Source: Lonepinella koalarum (lineage in GTDB: Bacteria > Pseudomonadota > Gammaproteobacteria > Enterobacterales > Pasteurellaceae). From it: a stretch of 64,000 bases of DNA. The stretch spans positions 1 through 64,000 of the forward strand of contig JAUNED010000006.1 of NCBI GenBank assembly GCA_030525745.1. Reading direction: 5' to 3'. Both the position numbers and the translations under genes were made by a program. A model generated the notes under the pieces. That model had not been told where the DNA came from. It did no database searches and saw only the letters and a program-made list of their open reading frames with translations. Below, piece after piece: positions 27,393 through 37,396 of the stretch. Positions within the stretch are counted from its first letter, which is position 1. Each line of letters starts with the position of its first letter.

Positions 27393-28847
27393 TTAATTTG
27401 TGCCGCCCACTGTAATTTGATCAATTTTACAAGCCGGTTGCCCTACGCCCACCGGCACGCTTTGCCCGTCTTTGCCACACACGCCGATACCATGATCGAT
27501 TTCTAAATTATCCGCCACCATAGATACTTGTTGCATGACTTCAATACCGTTACCAATCATTGTTGCACCTTTTATCGGCGTTGTAATTTTACCGTTCTCA
27601 ATGAGATAGGCTTCCGACATGGAGAAAGTAAATTTTCCTGAGGTAATATCCACTTGCCCTCCGCCAAAGTGCGGTGCAAAAATGCCTCGATCTACGGAAG
27701 CAATCAAATCCTCAAATTTACTTTCGCCTGCCAACATATAAGTATTAGTCATTCGTGGCATCGGCAAATGCGCATAACTTTCACGGCGACCATTGCCTGT
27801 CGGTGCCCCCCCCATTAAACGGGCATTCATTTTATCCTGCATATAGCCTTGTAAAATCCCATCTTTAATCAAGACATTACATTGACTCGGCACACCTTCA
27901 TCATCCACCGTAATCGAGCCTCGGCGATGCTGTAATGTACCATCATCCACAATTGTACAAAGTGGTGAAGTCACCAATTCACCGATTTTACCGGTGAAAA
28001 GCGAACTTTCTTTTCGATTGAAATCACCTTCCAAACCGTGCCCGACCGCTTCGTGTAACAATACACCCGGCCAACCGGCACCCAAAACTACCGGCATTAA
28101 TCCGGAAGGAGCAGCAATAGCAGATAAATTTACCAACGCCTGACGAACAGCTTCTTTCGCAAAATAAACTACACGTTGCTCACCCATATAAGGCTCAAAA
28201 AACCAGTCTAATCCGACTCTCGCTCCCACACCTGAGCTGCCTCGCTCACGCTTGCCGTCTTTTTCTACCATAACGGAAATCGACAAACGAATTAACGGGC
28301 GAATATCCGCTGCTAAAGTACCGTCTGTAGCGGCTACTAATATTTCTTCATAAAGTGCGGTCAAATTTGCCGTGACTTTGGTTACATAAGGGCTCTCTGC
28401 TCTCGCAGTGCGATCCACTAAATAAAGTAATTCGATTTTTTGCTCTTTGCTTAAGGTCTCCAGCGGATTGATAGCGGCATAACGCTGAATAGTATTGACT
28501 TCATTAAAACGTAGTGGCAACAAAATATTGCCTTGCATTGGCTGAGCAATCCCTTTTACCGCATTGGCGCATTGCTGTAAATTGGTTAAATTAATTTGAT
28601 CCGCATAGGCAAAACCAGTTTTCTCGCCGGAAACTGCACGCACACCAACACCTCGATCAATATGAAAGCCCCCCTCTTTAATAATCCCCTCTTCCAATAC
28701 CCAATTTTCATCTTGGCTCAGTTGGAAATAAAAATCGGCATAATCTATATTACGGTGAGACATTAAATCAAAGGTGTTCTGTAGATCCGTAAGGCTCAGA
28801 TTGTCAAGTAAGGAATGTTGGACTTTATTTAACATTTGGGTTCTCAT
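27393..28847 (-). CDS. tldD: Metalloprotease TldD
   Basis: A 484-residue subunit of the TldD/TldE(PmbA) protease, which cleaves unfolded peptides such as microcin B17 precursor and CcdA. The catalytic zinc motif HEAVGH is seen in [21 protein letters not shown] near residue 265. The N-terminal region [18 protein letters not shown] and the C-terminal [23 protein letters not shown] are typical. Start could be the ATG at 28847 or the one four codons later; neither has a strong ribosome site. The partner pmbA is not in the window. Confidence 0.95.
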   Translation of the reverse strand: MRTQMLNKVQHSLLDNLSLTDLQNTFDLMSHRNIDYADFYFQLSQDENWVLEEGIIKEGGFHIDRGVGVRAVSGEKTGFAYADQINLTNLQQCANAVKGIAQPMQGNILLPLRFNEVNTIQRYAAINPLETLSKEQKIELLYLVDRTARAESPYVTKVTANLTALYEEILVAATDGTLAADIRPLIRLSISVMVEKDGKRERGSSGVGARVGLDWFFEPYMGEQRVVYFAKEAVRQALVNLSAIAAPSGLMPVVLGAGWPGVLLHEAVGHGLEGDFNRKESSLFTGKIGELVTSPLCTIVDDGTLQHRRGSITVDDEGVPSQCNVLIKDGILQGYMQDKMNARLMGGAPTGNGRRESYAHLPMPRMTNTYMLAGESKFEDLIASVDRGIFAPHFGGGQVDITSGKFTFSMSEAYLIENGKITTPIKGATMIGNGIEVMQQVSMVADNLEIDHGIGVCGKDGQSVPVGVGQPACKIDQITVGGTN

Positions 28848-28914
28848 TATTATGTGGTTTGGTTCGATGAAAGCAGAGTAGATTTTTCACCACAATTCAT
28901 CTCTACTTAAAATA

Positions 28915-28974
28915 AAAAAGTGCGGTGGATTTTAACACAGTTTTAAAACGTTGAAAAAATCCACCGCACTTTTT
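28915..28974. terminator. Long uptake-signal hairpin downstream of rng
   Basis: AAAAAGTGCGGTGGATTTT is followed after about 22 bases by its inverse (AAAATCCACCGCACTTTTT), giving a stem of about 19 bp. It lies just after the rng stop on the minus strand. Confidence 0.85.
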
Positions 28975-28999
28975 CTCTTAAATAGGAGTAAAAATAAAC

Positions 29000-30475
29000 C
29001 TACATCACAACAACATCAAACTGATCCTGAGTATAATAAGGCTCCATTTTCACTTGTACTTTTTTGCCGGTAAAGACCTCAATTTCGGCGATCAAACCAC
29101 TTCGTTCTTCGTTGATCAAGTAATCGGCGACCGCACAAGAGGCATATACCACAAATTGCTCACTCGAAAATAAATGATGCACCCGAATGATTTCCCGCAT
29201 AATTTCATAACATACCGTTTCAACGGTTTTCACTTTTCCACGCCCTTTGCAACTAGGACAATCACCACATAGAATATGTTCTAAGCTTTCTCTTGTGCGT
29301 TTGCGGGTCATTTCTACCAGACCAAGCTGAGTAAAGCCATTTACATTGGTTTTTACAGGATCCTTAGCTAAAGCTTCTTCCAAAGATTGCAGCACACGTT
29401 GGCGATGCTCTTCGTTTTGCATATCGATAAAATCGATAATGATAATCCCACCCAAATTGCGTAGTTGTAACTGTTGAGCAATTGCCCGGGTTGCTTCAAT
29501 ATTGGTATTAAAAATAGTTTCTTCCAAATTCCGCCGCCCAACAAAAGCACCGGTGTTAATATCAATCGTGGTCATAGCTTCTGTTTGTTCTATGATTAAA
29601 TAACCACCGGATTTTAAATTCACCCGTTTATCCAATGCAGTTTGAATCGCTGATTCTACGCCATACACGTCAAAAAGGGGTTGATTTCCACTGTACAGTA
29701 CTAATTTGTCGCTCAATTCAGGCATAAATTCATCGGTAAACTCTTTCACTTCGCTAAAACAGAGTTTGGAATCAATTCTGATTTTTTCGATACTTTGCCC
29801 GATAAAATCACGCAATATGCGCTGAGTTAAAGCCAGCTCTCCGTAAATCGCAGAACGTGTCGGATATTTCGCTCGACGTTCCAGCACTTTTCTCCATAAG
29901 CGTTTCAGAAAATCTGCATCTTGTTTTAATTCCGTTTCGCTCACACCTTCTGCTGCTGTTCGTACAATATATCCACCCAATTCATCACAAAACGGCTCAA
30001 CCAAAGATTTTAATCTTGCCCGTTCTTCTTCACCGGCAATCCGTTGCGACACACCAACGTGACTGTTTTCCGGCATAAAGACTAAATAACGGGATGGTAG
30101 TGTAATATCCGTGGTTAATCTGGCACCTTTTGTACCAATGGGATCTTTCACGACTTGCACTACAATATCCTGTCCTTCACGAACCAATTCAGTAATATCT
30201 TTCACCACAAATTGTTTCTGTTCATTGACATCTACACATTCTGTATAAGACACAATATCCGAGGCATGCAAAAATGCCGCTTTATCTAAGCCGATATCCA
30301 CAAAAGCCGATTGCATACCGGGTAAAACACGAGTAACTCTCCCTTTATAAATATTACCCACAATGCCACGCTTGGCTTGGCGTTCAATATGCACTTCCTT
30401 TAAAATTCCCATATCCACAAGCGCAATTCGAGTTTCGTCAGGAGTAACATTTACCAATAATTCCACTGAATCCAT
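29000..30475 (-). CDS. rng: Ribonuclease G
   Basis: A 491-residue endoribonuclease that matures the 5' end of 16S rRNA and turns over some mRNAs. Order: S1 domain (about 35-125, GNIYKGRVTRVLPGMQSAFVDIG), 5' sensor, DNase I-like catalytic domain with the metal-binding Asp in TIDINTGAFVG and IIIDFIDM, and a CGDCPSCKGRG zinc-link. It lacks the long scaffold tail of RNase E, so it is Rng and not Rne. It starts divergently from putP across about 130 bases. The usual neighbours (maf, mreBCD) are absent. Confidence 0.95.
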   Translation of the reverse strand: MDSVELLVNVTPDETRIALVDMGILKEVHIERQAKRGIVGNIYKGRVTRVLPGMQSAFVDIGLDKAAFLHASDIVSYTECVDVNEQKQFVVKDITELVREGQDIVVQVVKDPIGTKGARLTTDITLPSRYLVFMPENSHVGVSQRIAGEEERARLKSLVEPFCDELGGYIVRTAAEGVSETELKQDADFLKRLWRKVLERRAKYPTRSAIYGELALTQRILRDFIGQSIEKIRIDSKLCFSEVKEFTDEFMPELSDKLVLYSGNQPLFDVYGVESAIQTALDKRVNLKSGGYLIIEQTEAMTTIDINTGAFVGRRNLEETIFNTNIEATRAIAQQLQLRNLGGIIIIDFIDMQNEEHRQRVLQSLEEALAKDPVKTNVNGFTQLGLVEMTRKRTRESLEHILCGDCPSCKGRGKVKTVETVCYEIMREIIRVHHLFSSEQFVVYASCAVADYLINEERSGLIAEIEVFTGKKVQVKMEPYYTQDQFDVVVM

Positions 30476-30605
30476 AATAAATACCTAAAATTCATCTTCG
30501 TTTGATGATGATAACGAAAAGCAAAATAGAAAAACAAGTACAAATCCTGTAGAATGTGACCTTTATCAAATTTCCTCATCAAAAAACGCAAAAATGGAGG
30601 CGTTA

Positions 30606-32120
30606 ATGTTTGGATTAGATCCGACAATTGTCACTTTCACAGTCTATATTTTGGGTATGTTGCTCATCGGATTTATTGCCTATCGCTATACCAATAATTT
30701 ATCTGATTATATTTTAGGTGGTCGTCGCTTAGGTAGTTTTGTCACAGCTATGTCTGCCGGTGCGTCCGATATGTCCGGCTGGTTATTAATGGGGTTGCCG
30801 GGCGCTGTTTATGCTGCCGGTTTAGTCGAAGGCTGGATTGCTATCGGTTTAACTGTCGGTGCTTATTTCAACTGGTTATTGGTGGCTGGACGTTTGCGTA
30901 TTTATACCGAATTCAACCAAAACGCCTTAACCTTACCGGAATATTTCCACCATCGTTTCGGCACATCACATCATTTACTAAAAATTGTTTCCGCCACAAT
31001 CATTTTAGTGTTTTTCACCATTTATTGCGCTTCAGGGGTTGTTGCAGGCGCCAAACTGTTCCAAAATTTATTTTCTATCCCCTATTCTACCGCACTTTGG
31101 TATGGCGCCTTAGCCACTATTGCCTACACCTTTATCGGCGGTTTTTTAGCGGTCAGTTGGACAGATACCATTCAAGCAACATTAATGATTTTTGCCTTAA
31201 TTTTAACACCGGTATTTGTCTTCTTAAGTATTGGTGGCACAGCCGAATTTGAAGCGGTATTACAACAAGCGGAAGCTGTTGCACACAAAAGTTATACGGA
31301 TATGTTCACAGGAACAACATTCCTTGGTTTGCTCAGCCTAGCTGCTTGGGGATTAGGTTATTTCGGTCAGCCACATATTTTGGCACGCTTTATGGCAGCA
31401 GATAGCGTGAAATCTTTACATAACGCACGTCGCATCAGTATGACTTGGATGGTACTTTGCTTAGGCGGTGCAATTGCTATCGGCTTTTTCGGTATGGCAT
31501 TTTTCCATGCGAACCCACACATTGCAGGCACGGTAAATGCAGAACACGAGCAAGTATTCATCGAGTTATCCAAACTCTTATTTAATCCTTGGATTGCAGG
31601 TATTTTACTTTCAGCGATTTTAGCAGCAGTCATGAGTACGTTAAGTTGCCAATTGTTAATTTCCTCCAGTGCCATCACTGAAGATTTCTACAAAGGTTTT
31701 ATCCGCCCGAAAGCTTCTGAAAAAGAACTGATTTGGTTAGGGCGAGCCATGGTGTTGGTCATTGCCGCTCTAGCTATTTGGATTGCTCAAGATGAAAACA
31801 GTAAAGTATTAAAATTGGTCAAATTCGCTTGGGCAGGCTTCGGTAGTGCCTTTGGGCCGGTCGTGTTACTTTCCTTATTTTGGAAACGAATGACCTCAAG
31901 CGGTGCAATGGCCGGTATGCTGACCGGTGCATTAGTGGTATTCTCTTGGAAAAAAATAATGCCTGAAGGCTCTGTTTGGGCTTCTGTGTATGAAATGATT
32001 CCGGCATTCAGCTTGGCAACAATCGCAGTCATTGTAGTTTCCCTCATTTCAGACAAACCGGAAAAAACTATTTTAGATACCTTTGATAAAGCTAAACAGG
32101 CTTACAAGAACGCGCAATAA
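30606..32120 (+). CDS. putP: Sodium/proline symporter PutP
   Basis: A 504-residue, 13-helix sodium:solute symporter that imports proline with Na+. The N-terminal DYILGGRRLGSFVTAMSAGASDMSGWLLMGLPGA is diagnostic of PutP and includes Na+-site residues. The start was moved to 30606 because the upstream in-frame ATG at 30594 overlaps the ribosome site TGGAGG (30595-30600). No putA is adjacent, so proline may serve for osmoprotection or protein synthesis. It ends in a terminator at 32128-32158. Confidence 0.95.
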   Translation: MFGLDPTIVTFTVYILGMLLIGFIAYRYTNNLSDYILGGRRLGSFVTAMSAGASDMSGWLLMGLPGAVYAAGLVEGWIAIGLTVGAYFNWLLVAGRLRIYTEFNQNALTLPEYFHHRFGTSHHLLKIVSATIILVFFTIYCASGVVAGAKLFQNLFSIPYSTALWYGALATIAYTFIGGFLAVSWTDTIQATLMIFALILTPVFVFLSIGGTAEFEAVLQQAEAVAHKSYTDMFTGTTFLGLLSLAAWGLGYFGQPHILARFMAADSVKSLHNARRISMTWMVLCLGGAIAIGFFGMAFFHANPHIAGTVNAEHEQVFIELSKLLFNPWIAGILLSAILAAVMSTLSCQLLISSSAITEDFYKGFIRPKASEKELIWLGRAMVLVIAALAIWIAQDENSKVLKLVKFAWAGFGSAFGPVVLLSLFWKRMTSSGAMAGMLTGALVVFSWKKIMPEGSVWASVYEMIPAFSLATIAVIVVSLISDKPEKTILDTFDKAKQAYKNAQ

Positions 32121-32127
32121 ATCTAAT

Positions 32128-32158
32128 AACGGACACCACAGCGTCCGTTCCCTTTTTT
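32128..32158 (+). terminator. Terminator of putP
   Basis: AACGGAC (32128-32134) pairs with GTCCGTT (32143-32149) and is followed by CCCTTTTTT. Confidence 0.8.
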
Positions 32159-32174
32159 CTTTGATTAAATTGTT

Positions 32175-33140
32175 ATGATTGACTTTCGCCCTTTTTATCA
32201 ACAAATTGCCACCAGCCCACTTTCCGATTGGCTGGAAACCCTTCCCTTACAACTCAAACAATGGGAAAAACAAACCCACGGCGATTATGCCAAATGGGCA
32301 AAAGTCGTGGATTTTTTACCGCACTTAGAAGCCTCTCAAATTGATCTCAAAAGTGCGGTCAAATCGGAGCGAGTTTTGCCCTTAGACCAAGGTGAGCAAC
32401 AAAGATTAGTTTATCACCTCAAACAACTGATGCCTTGGCGAAAAGGCCCTTATCACTTGTTCGGCATTCATATTGATTGCGAATGGCGTTCCGATTTTAA
32501 ATGGGATCGTGTTTTACCACATTTATCGCCTTTGCAAGATCGCCTGATTTTAGATGTAGGTTGTGGTAGCGGTTATCATATGTGGCGAATGGTCGGCGAA
32601 GGGGCAAAAATGGTTGTTGGTATCGATCCAACAGAATTATTCTTGTGCCAATTTGAAGCGGTACGTAAGTTACTAAATAATGATCGGAGAGCTAATTTAA
32701 TTCCGCTTGGTATTGAACAAATGCAGCCTTTAAGCATATTTGACACGGTATTTTCGATGGGTGTACTTTATCATCGTAAATCACCACTTGATCATTTAAC
32801 CCAACTGAAAAACCAACTAAGAAAAGGTGGTGAATTGGTATTGGAAACCCTTGTCATTGACGGCGATATCAACAGCGTCTTAGTTCCAAAAGATCGCTAC
32901 GCCAAAATGAAGAATGTGTATTTCATTCCAAGTGTCGCCTGTTTAATCAACTGGTTAGAAAAATGCGGATTTAGCAATGTACGTTGCGTTGACGAAGCGG
33001 TAACGACCTTAGAAGAACAACGGAAAACCGATTGGCTGGAAAACGAAAGTCTGATTGATTTCCTCGATCCAAAAGATCACAGTAAAACCATCGAAGGCTA
33101 CCCAGCCCCCAAAAGAGCAGTGATTATTGCTAATAAATAG
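32175..33140 (+). CDS. cmoB: tRNA U34 carboxymethyltransferase CmoB
   Basis: A 321-residue enzyme that transfers the carboxymethyl group of carboxy-SAM onto 5-hydroxyuridine 34 of tRNAs. This makes cmo5U so that they can read extra wobble codons. The SAM-binding motif [21 protein letters not shown] is at about residues 118-138, and the N-terminal [25 protein letters not shown] is specific for CmoB. The partner cmoA is not in the window. The gene starts 55 bases after putP behind a terminator. Confidence 0.95.
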   Translation: MIDFRPFYQQIATSPLSDWLETLPLQLKQWEKQTHGDYAKWAKVVDFLPHLEASQIDLKSAVKSERVLPLDQGEQQRLVYHLKQLMPWRKGPYHLFGIHIDCEWRSDFKWDRVLPHLSPLQDRLILDVGCGSGYHMWRMVGEGAKMVVGIDPTELFLCQFEAVRKLLNNDRRANLIPLGIEQMQPLSIFDTVFSMGVLYHRKSPLDHLTQLKNQLRKGGELVLETLVIDGDINSVLVPKDRYAKMKNVYFIPSVACLINWLEKCGFSNVRCVDEAVTTLEEQRKTDWLENESLIDFLDPKDHSKTIEGYPAPKRAVIIANK

Positions 33141-33154
33141 TCCTAAATAGACTC

Positions 33155-33193
33155 AAGTGCGGTGAAAACGCAGTAAATTTTGACCGCACTTTT
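33155..33193 (+). terminator. Terminator after cmoB formed by an inverted uptake-signal pair
   Basis: AAGTGCGGT (33155-33163) is inverted as ACCGCACTT (33183-33191) and followed by a short T-run. It separates cmoB from the 3' end of the 4.5S RNA gene on the opposite strand. Confidence 0.7.
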
Positions 33194-33247
33194 AGGATCT
33201 GTTGAACATTCAAAAATAGATAATAAAAAGGTCATAGAATGGTTGGA

Positions 33248-33357
33248 GGAAACCTTCCCAGCGACTTCTCGGCACACACAAATTCCGACTTTGGCTGCTT
33301 TCTTCCGAACCTGACCGGGTAAACCGGACAGCGTTGCGAGAGACCGAGAAGGTTTCC
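33248..33357 (-). ncRNA. ffs: 4.5S RNA, signal recognition particle RNA
   Basis: The minus strand of this 110-base segment reads as bacterial SRP RNA. The conserved core GGTCAGGTTCGGAAGAAAGC (about 33316-33297) carries the symmetric and asymmetric loops that bind Ffh and the GGAA tetraloop. The upstream strand CTCGCAACGC matches E. coli ffs. The ends GGAAACCTTC and GAAGGTTTCC pair, closing the rod. The product works with Ffh to target nascent membrane proteins. It lies between cmoB and ycaO and is easy to miss because reading frames cross it on both strands. Confidence 0.93.
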
Positions 33358-33387
33358 ATTGAATAAGCCGAACGGCTTAGGCCGTGA

Positions 33388-33416
33388 ATTATGCTACAAA
33401 GCCGGTTTAATTGCAA
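33388..33416 (-). promoter_or_regulatory. Promoter of the 4.5S RNA gene
   Basis: On the minus strand TTGCAA (33416-33411) and CATAAT (33393-33388) are 17 bases apart. A start about 7 bases on would give a precursor with a 5' leader of about 23 bases, close to the RNase P-removed leader of E. coli ffs. The leader holds the hairpin AAGCCGTTCGGCTT, and the region just after the -10 is GC-rich, as in stringently controlled promoters. Confidence 0.6.
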
Positions 33417-33493
33417 ATTATTTTCCGATAATCCTTGCTCTCTGCACTGTTCTCGCCTATTATTCCGCCATTTCAAACGTAACGGAACTCATT

Positions 33494-35254
33494 ATGACCG
33501 AAAAAACTTTTATCCTCGGCAAAGATGCCGCCCTTGAAGACAGCATTAACAAATTCCAACAAAAACTGACCGCACTTGGCTTTCATATTGAAGAAGCCTC
33601 TTGGTTAAATCCAGTCCCTTATGTTTGGTCTGTGCATATTCGTGACAAAGATTGCCCACAATGTTTTACTAACGGTAAGGGAGCAAGTAAAAAAGCCGCA
33701 TTAGCCTCTGCCTTAGGCGAATATTTTGAGCGTCTTTCTACCAACTATTTCTTTGCCGATTATTATTTAGGGCAAGATATTGCCAACGGCGATTTTGTGC
33801 ATTATCCAAATGAGAAATGGTTCCCGATTGAAGATGAAGATGTATTACCTGAAGGCATTTTAGATGAGTATTTGCTGAATTATTACGATCCGGAAGGCAA
33901 TTTAACACCTGAATTATTAGTGGATTTACAATCCGGAAATTATGATCGTGGTATTGTGGCAATGCCGTATGTCCGCCAATCGGATCAACAAACCGTATAT
34001 ATTCCGCAAAGTATTATCGGCAATTTGTATGTCTCTAACGGAATGTCTGCCGGTAATAGCCAAAATGAGGCTCGTGTACAAGGACTTTCCGAAGTGTTCG
34101 AGCGTTATGTAAAAAATCGCATTATCGCAGAAGCCATTAGTCTGCCGGAAATTCCTTCTGAAGTGATTGCACAATATCCAAGCATTCAAGCGTCTATTCA
34201 AAAATTAGAGGAAGAAGGCTTCCCGATTTTATGTTACGACGCTTCCCTTGGTGGAAAATATCCGGTCATTTGCGTAATTTTACTTAACCCTAATAATGGC
34301 ACTTGTTTTGCCTCTTTCGGTGCACACCCGAATTTCCAAGTCGCCTTTGAGCGAACTGTCACAGAACTTTTGCAAGGCCGCAGTCTAAAAGATTTGGATG
34401 TTTTCACGCCACCTTCATTCAACAATGAAGATGTGGCAGATCATGCCAATTTAGAAACTCATTTTATTGATTCCAGTGGCTTGATTTCTTGGGATTTATT
34501 CAAAGAACAGGCAGATTTTCCATTTGTTCATTGGGATTTCTCCGGCACGACCCAACAGGAATATAATACTTTGATGGGTATTTTTGATGATATGGGAAAA
34601 GAGGTCTATATTATGGATTATAACCATTTGGGTGTCTATGCTTGCCGTATTATCGTGCCTTCAATGTCTGATATTTACCCTGCCGATGACTTAATTTATG
34701 CCAATAATAATATGGGTATGGATTGGCGGGAAATTCTGTTAGATTTACCGCACTTTCACCATGATAAAGAGGCTTACCAAGAATTGTTAGACGAATTAGA
34801 TGAACAAAGCATTGATGATGCAACCCGTGTGCGTGAATTTATCGGTATCGTGCCACCACCTAAATCAGGCTGGACCACCTTGCGTGTCGGCGAGCTAAAA
34901 TCCATGCTCTATATTGCCTTAGGCAAATTAGAGTTAGCTTTAGACTGGGCAAACTGGACATACAATATGAACAGCTCGGTTTTCACAGCCGAACGTGCTA
35001 ATTACTACCGTTGCTTAATTAACAGCTTAGAACTCTTCCTTGATGAAAACCGCGAGACAAGTCAATACCGTGCCGTCTTTGAAAAAATGTACGGCAAAAG
35101 TGCGGTGGAATTTTCTTGGAATGCCATTCAAGGCGGTAATCCGTTTTATGATTTATTGGCTGATGACGAACATCTCCACCAATTCCAAGCTCACCAAAAA
35201 CTGCTGGCAGCTTATGCGAAATTACAAAAAGCAAAGCGAGAAAATTGGCATTAA
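33494..35254 (+). CDS. ycaO: YcaO, ATP-dependent cyclodehydratase-family protein linked to ribosomal S12 methylthiolation
   Basis: A 586-residue protein that aligns by eye with E. coli YcaO over its whole length: FILGKDAALEDSINKFQQKL at the start, then FTNGKGASKKAALASALGEYFERLSTNYF and GNLYVSNGMSAGNSQNEARVQGLSEVFERYV with the ATP/Mg-binding Glu residues. The C-terminal TPR-like part (ANYYRCL) is also present. YcaO proteins activate amide bonds with ATP; the E. coli one assists RimO in beta-methylthiolation of S12. The start at 33494 has an ACGGA ribosome site. A longer frame back to 33359 is rejected because it would cover the ffs promoter. Confidence 0.93.
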   Translation: MTEKTFILGKDAALEDSINKFQQKLTALGFHIEEASWLNPVPYVWSVHIRDKDCPQCFTNGKGASKKAALASALGEYFERLSTNYFFADYYLGQDIANGDFVHYPNEKWFPIEDEDVLPEGILDEYLLNYYDPEGNLTPELLVDLQSGNYDRGIVAMPYVRQSDQQTVYIPQSIIGNLYVSNGMSAGNSQNEARVQGLSEVFERYVKNRIIAEAISLPEIPSEVIAQYPSIQASIQKLEEEGFPILCYDASLGGKYPVICVILLNPNNGTCFASFGAHPNFQVAFERTVTELLQGRSLKDLDVFTPPSFNNEDVADHANLETHFIDSSGLISWDLFKEQADFPFVHWDFSGTTQQEYNTLMGIFDDMGKEVYIMDYNHLGVYACRIIVPSMSDIYPADDLIYANNNMGMDWREILLDLPHFHHDKEAYQELLDELDEQSIDDATRVREFIGIVPPPKSGWTTLRVGELKSMLYIALGKLELALDWANWTYNMNSSVFTAERANYYRCLINSLELFLDENRETSQYRAVFEKMYGKSAVEFSWNAIQGGNPFYDLLADDEHLHQFQAHQKLLAAYAKLQKAKRENWH

Positions 35255-35276
35255 CTCTTAATTAAGAGGCGGTATT

Positions 35277-36119
35277 ATGGCATTAAACATTGCTCTGGTT
35301 GCAGACAAACAATATAAACTTCCACTGGAAACCTTACTCAAATCTATTTGTTATCATAACAGCAATGTCACGTTTTATCTTTTATATGATGATATTGATA
35401 AAGAATGGTTAGATGCACTGGAAGAATTAATTGGGTTATTTGACAATAAACTGGTCTCTGTGAAGATTGAGCCTTCATATTTTGCACAATACAAAACCTT
35501 GAATCATATTTCAACATCCACTTATTATCGTTTACTCATTCCACAGCTTATTGATGTTGATCGTATTTTATATTTAGATTGCGATATGATTGTTGATGGC
35601 AATTTGGAAAGTGTATATTTTTCTGAATTTGAGAATAAGATCATTTGTGCGGTGCAAGATCTCTACATTGAGTTTGTAACTCATCATTATCCCTTTGCTC
35701 CTGAATTTGAACATTATTTTAATGCAGGCTTATTGTTAATTGATGTTAAACATTGGCGTAAAGAAAATATCACACTACAAGCACTGGAATTAGCTGAAAA
35801 ATACCAAGATCAATTACTCTATGCAGATCAAGATATTCTCAATCTGGTGCTCCACAAAAAATGGAAGATATTACCTAAAGAATATAACCTTCAACTTGCA
35901 GCCCGATTTGCACTCGCAAAATCCGGTTTAAGTAAGCTCATTGGCGTAGCCGAAAATTTAGCCGGAAAATCACCGGTGATTTTCCATTACACCACTTGGA
36001 GAAAACCTTGGAGCAATGATCCTGAAGCCCGTTTTAAAGAAAAATTTTGGCATTACGCCAATTTAGACTGGCAAGAAATTTGGTTACGAAACAAAGCGAA
36101 AATCCACCGCACTTTTTAA
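35277..36119 (+). CDS. Family 8 glycosyltransferase (LgtC/WaaJ-like)
   Basis: A 280-residue retaining glycosyltransferase of family GT8. The nucleotide-sugar motif DxD is seen in RILYLDCDMIVDGNL near residue 100. Other landmarks are HYFNAGLLLIDVKHWR near 155, YADQDILNLVL near 188 and the HYTTWRKPW end, where the His binds metal. In Pasteurellaceae such enzymes add galactose or glucose to lipooligosaccharide. It begins 22 bases after ycaO and is followed by a terminator. No phase-variable short repeats are seen in or before it. Confidence 0.88.
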   Translation: MALNIALVADKQYKLPLETLLKSICYHNSNVTFYLLYDDIDKEWLDALEELIGLFDNKLVSVKIEPSYFAQYKTLNHISTSTYYRLLIPQLIDVDRILYLDCDMIVDGNLESVYFSEFENKIICAVQDLYIEFVTHHYPFAPEFEHYFNAGLLLIDVKHWRKENITLQALELAEKYQDQLLYADQDILNLVLHKKWKILPKEYNLQLAARFALAKSGLSKLIGVAENLAGKSPVIFHYTTWRKPWSNDPEARFKEKFWHYANLDWQEIWLRNKAKIHRTF

Positions 36120-36164
36120 CTAAATCTGAAATGAAATTTCAAGCTAAATCAATATTTTGAAAAT

Positions 36165-36194
36165 AAAGGGGAAAAAATACGGTTTTCCCCTTTT
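36165..36194 (+). terminator. Terminator after the GT8 gene
   Basis: AAAGGGGAAAA (36165-36175) pairs with TTTTCCCCTTT (36183-36193), making a long stem before the pot operon. Confidence 0.85.
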
Positions 36195-36283
36195 CATTAT
36201 GTGCCAATCACTATATTATTAGCGACTGTTATTTGTTATATTTGTATTTTCATCAATCAGGGAGAAAACCAAAGCTAGTGGAA

Positions 36284-37396
36284 ATGGAAAATCAAAAACC
36301 GATTATCGAACTTCGTTCGTTGCATAAAGCCTATGGCGATAATATTGTCGTCAATAATTTAAATTTGACCATTAATAACGGTGAATTTTTAACGATTTTA
36401 GGGCCGTCCGGCTGTGGTAAAACCACGGTTTTAAGGTTGATTGCGGGTTTTGAAGAAGCAGATAGTGGTCAGGTAATTCTGGACGGCGAAGATGTGACTC
36501 AAGTCCCTGCCGAACATCGCCATGTTAATACCGTTTTCCAGAGCTATGCCCTTTTCCCTCATATGACGATTTTTGACAATGTAGCCTTCGGTTTACGTAT
36601 GCAAAAAGTCCCTGAAGCAGAAATTAAACCTCGTGTAATGGAAGCCTTACGCATGGTGCAATTGGAAGAATTAGCCGAACGTAAACCTGCATCACTTTCC
36701 GGTGGTCAGCAACAACGTATTGCAATTGCCCGTGCAGTAGTGAATAAGCCAAAAGTATTATTATTGGATGAATCTTTATCTGCATTAGATTATAAACTTC
36801 GTAAACAAATGCAGAATGAGTTGAAATCCTTACAACGCCAGCTAGGTATTACCTTTATCTTCGTTACCCACGATCAAGAAGAAGCCTTAACAATGTCAGA
36901 CCGTATTATTGTGCTGAAAAAAGGCAATATTGAACAAGACGGTACACCTCGTGAAATTTATGAAGAACCCCGCAATTTATTTGTGGCAAAATTTATCGGT
37001 GAAATCAATATTTTTGATGCAACCGTATTACATCGTATTGATGAACAACGTGTAAAAGCCAATGTAGAAGGCCGTATTTGTGATATTTATGTGGAACAAG
37101 AAGTATGCGAAGGGCAAAAATTAAAGGTCTTGTTACGTCCTGAAGATGTATTGTTGGAAGAACTTGATGAGAATGAACAGTCCACTGCAATCATTGGACA
37201 TATCCGTGAGCGTAACTACAAGGGAATGACATTGGAATCGACTGTTGAATTGGATCATAACGGAAAAATGGTACTAGTCAGCGAATTCTTTAACGAAGAC
37301 GATCCGAATATCGATCACTCTTTAGATCAAAAAGTGGGCGTAACTTGGATTGAGAAATGGGAAGTGGTGTTAAACGATGAAAATGACGACCAATAA
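36284..37396 (+). CDS. potA: Spermidine/putrescine ABC transporter ATPase PotA
   Basis: A 370-residue ATPase that drives polyamine import with PotB, PotC and PotD. It has Walker [10 protein letters not shown], the PotA-specific Walker [12 protein letters not shown] (Ser after DE) and the C-terminal TOBE region ([27 protein letters not shown]). [12 protein letters not shown] is the natural N-terminus by comparison with H. influenzae PotA; an upstream ATG at 36233 or a GTG at 36278 would extend it. It overlaps potB by 20 bases. Confidence 0.95.
   Translation: MENQKPIIELRSLHKAYGDNIVVNNLNLTINNGEFLTILGPSGCGKTTVLRLIAGFEEADSGQVILDGEDVTQVPAEHRHVNTVFQSYALFPHMTIFDNVAFGLRMQKVPEAEIKPRVMEALRMVQLEELAERKPASLSGGQQQRIAIARAVVNKPKVLLLDESLSALDYKLRKQMQNELKSLQRQLGITFIFVTHDQEEALTMSDRIIVLKKGNIEQDGTPREIYEEPRNLFVAKFIGEINIFDATVLHRIDEQRVKANVEGRICDIYVEQEVCEGQKLKVLLRPEDVLLEELDENEQSTAIIGHIRERNYKGMTLESTVELDHNGKMVLVSEFFNEDDPNIDHSLDQKVGVTWIEKWEVVLNDENDDQ

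Noticed and set aside
30552..30573. CRP-like site TGTGA-N6-TCAAA upstream of putP
   Set aside because: Only 8 of 10 core bases match, and it overlaps the expected transcription start rather than an activating position.
33359..33493. N-terminal extension of YcaO by 45 residues
   Set aside because: It starts at TTG, covers the 4.5S RNA promoter, has no family match, and a good ribosome site precedes the ATG at 33494.
35277..36119. Phase-variable LOS glycosyltransferase
   Set aside because: No tetranucleotide or homopolymer tract is present in the 5' part of the gene or its promoter region.
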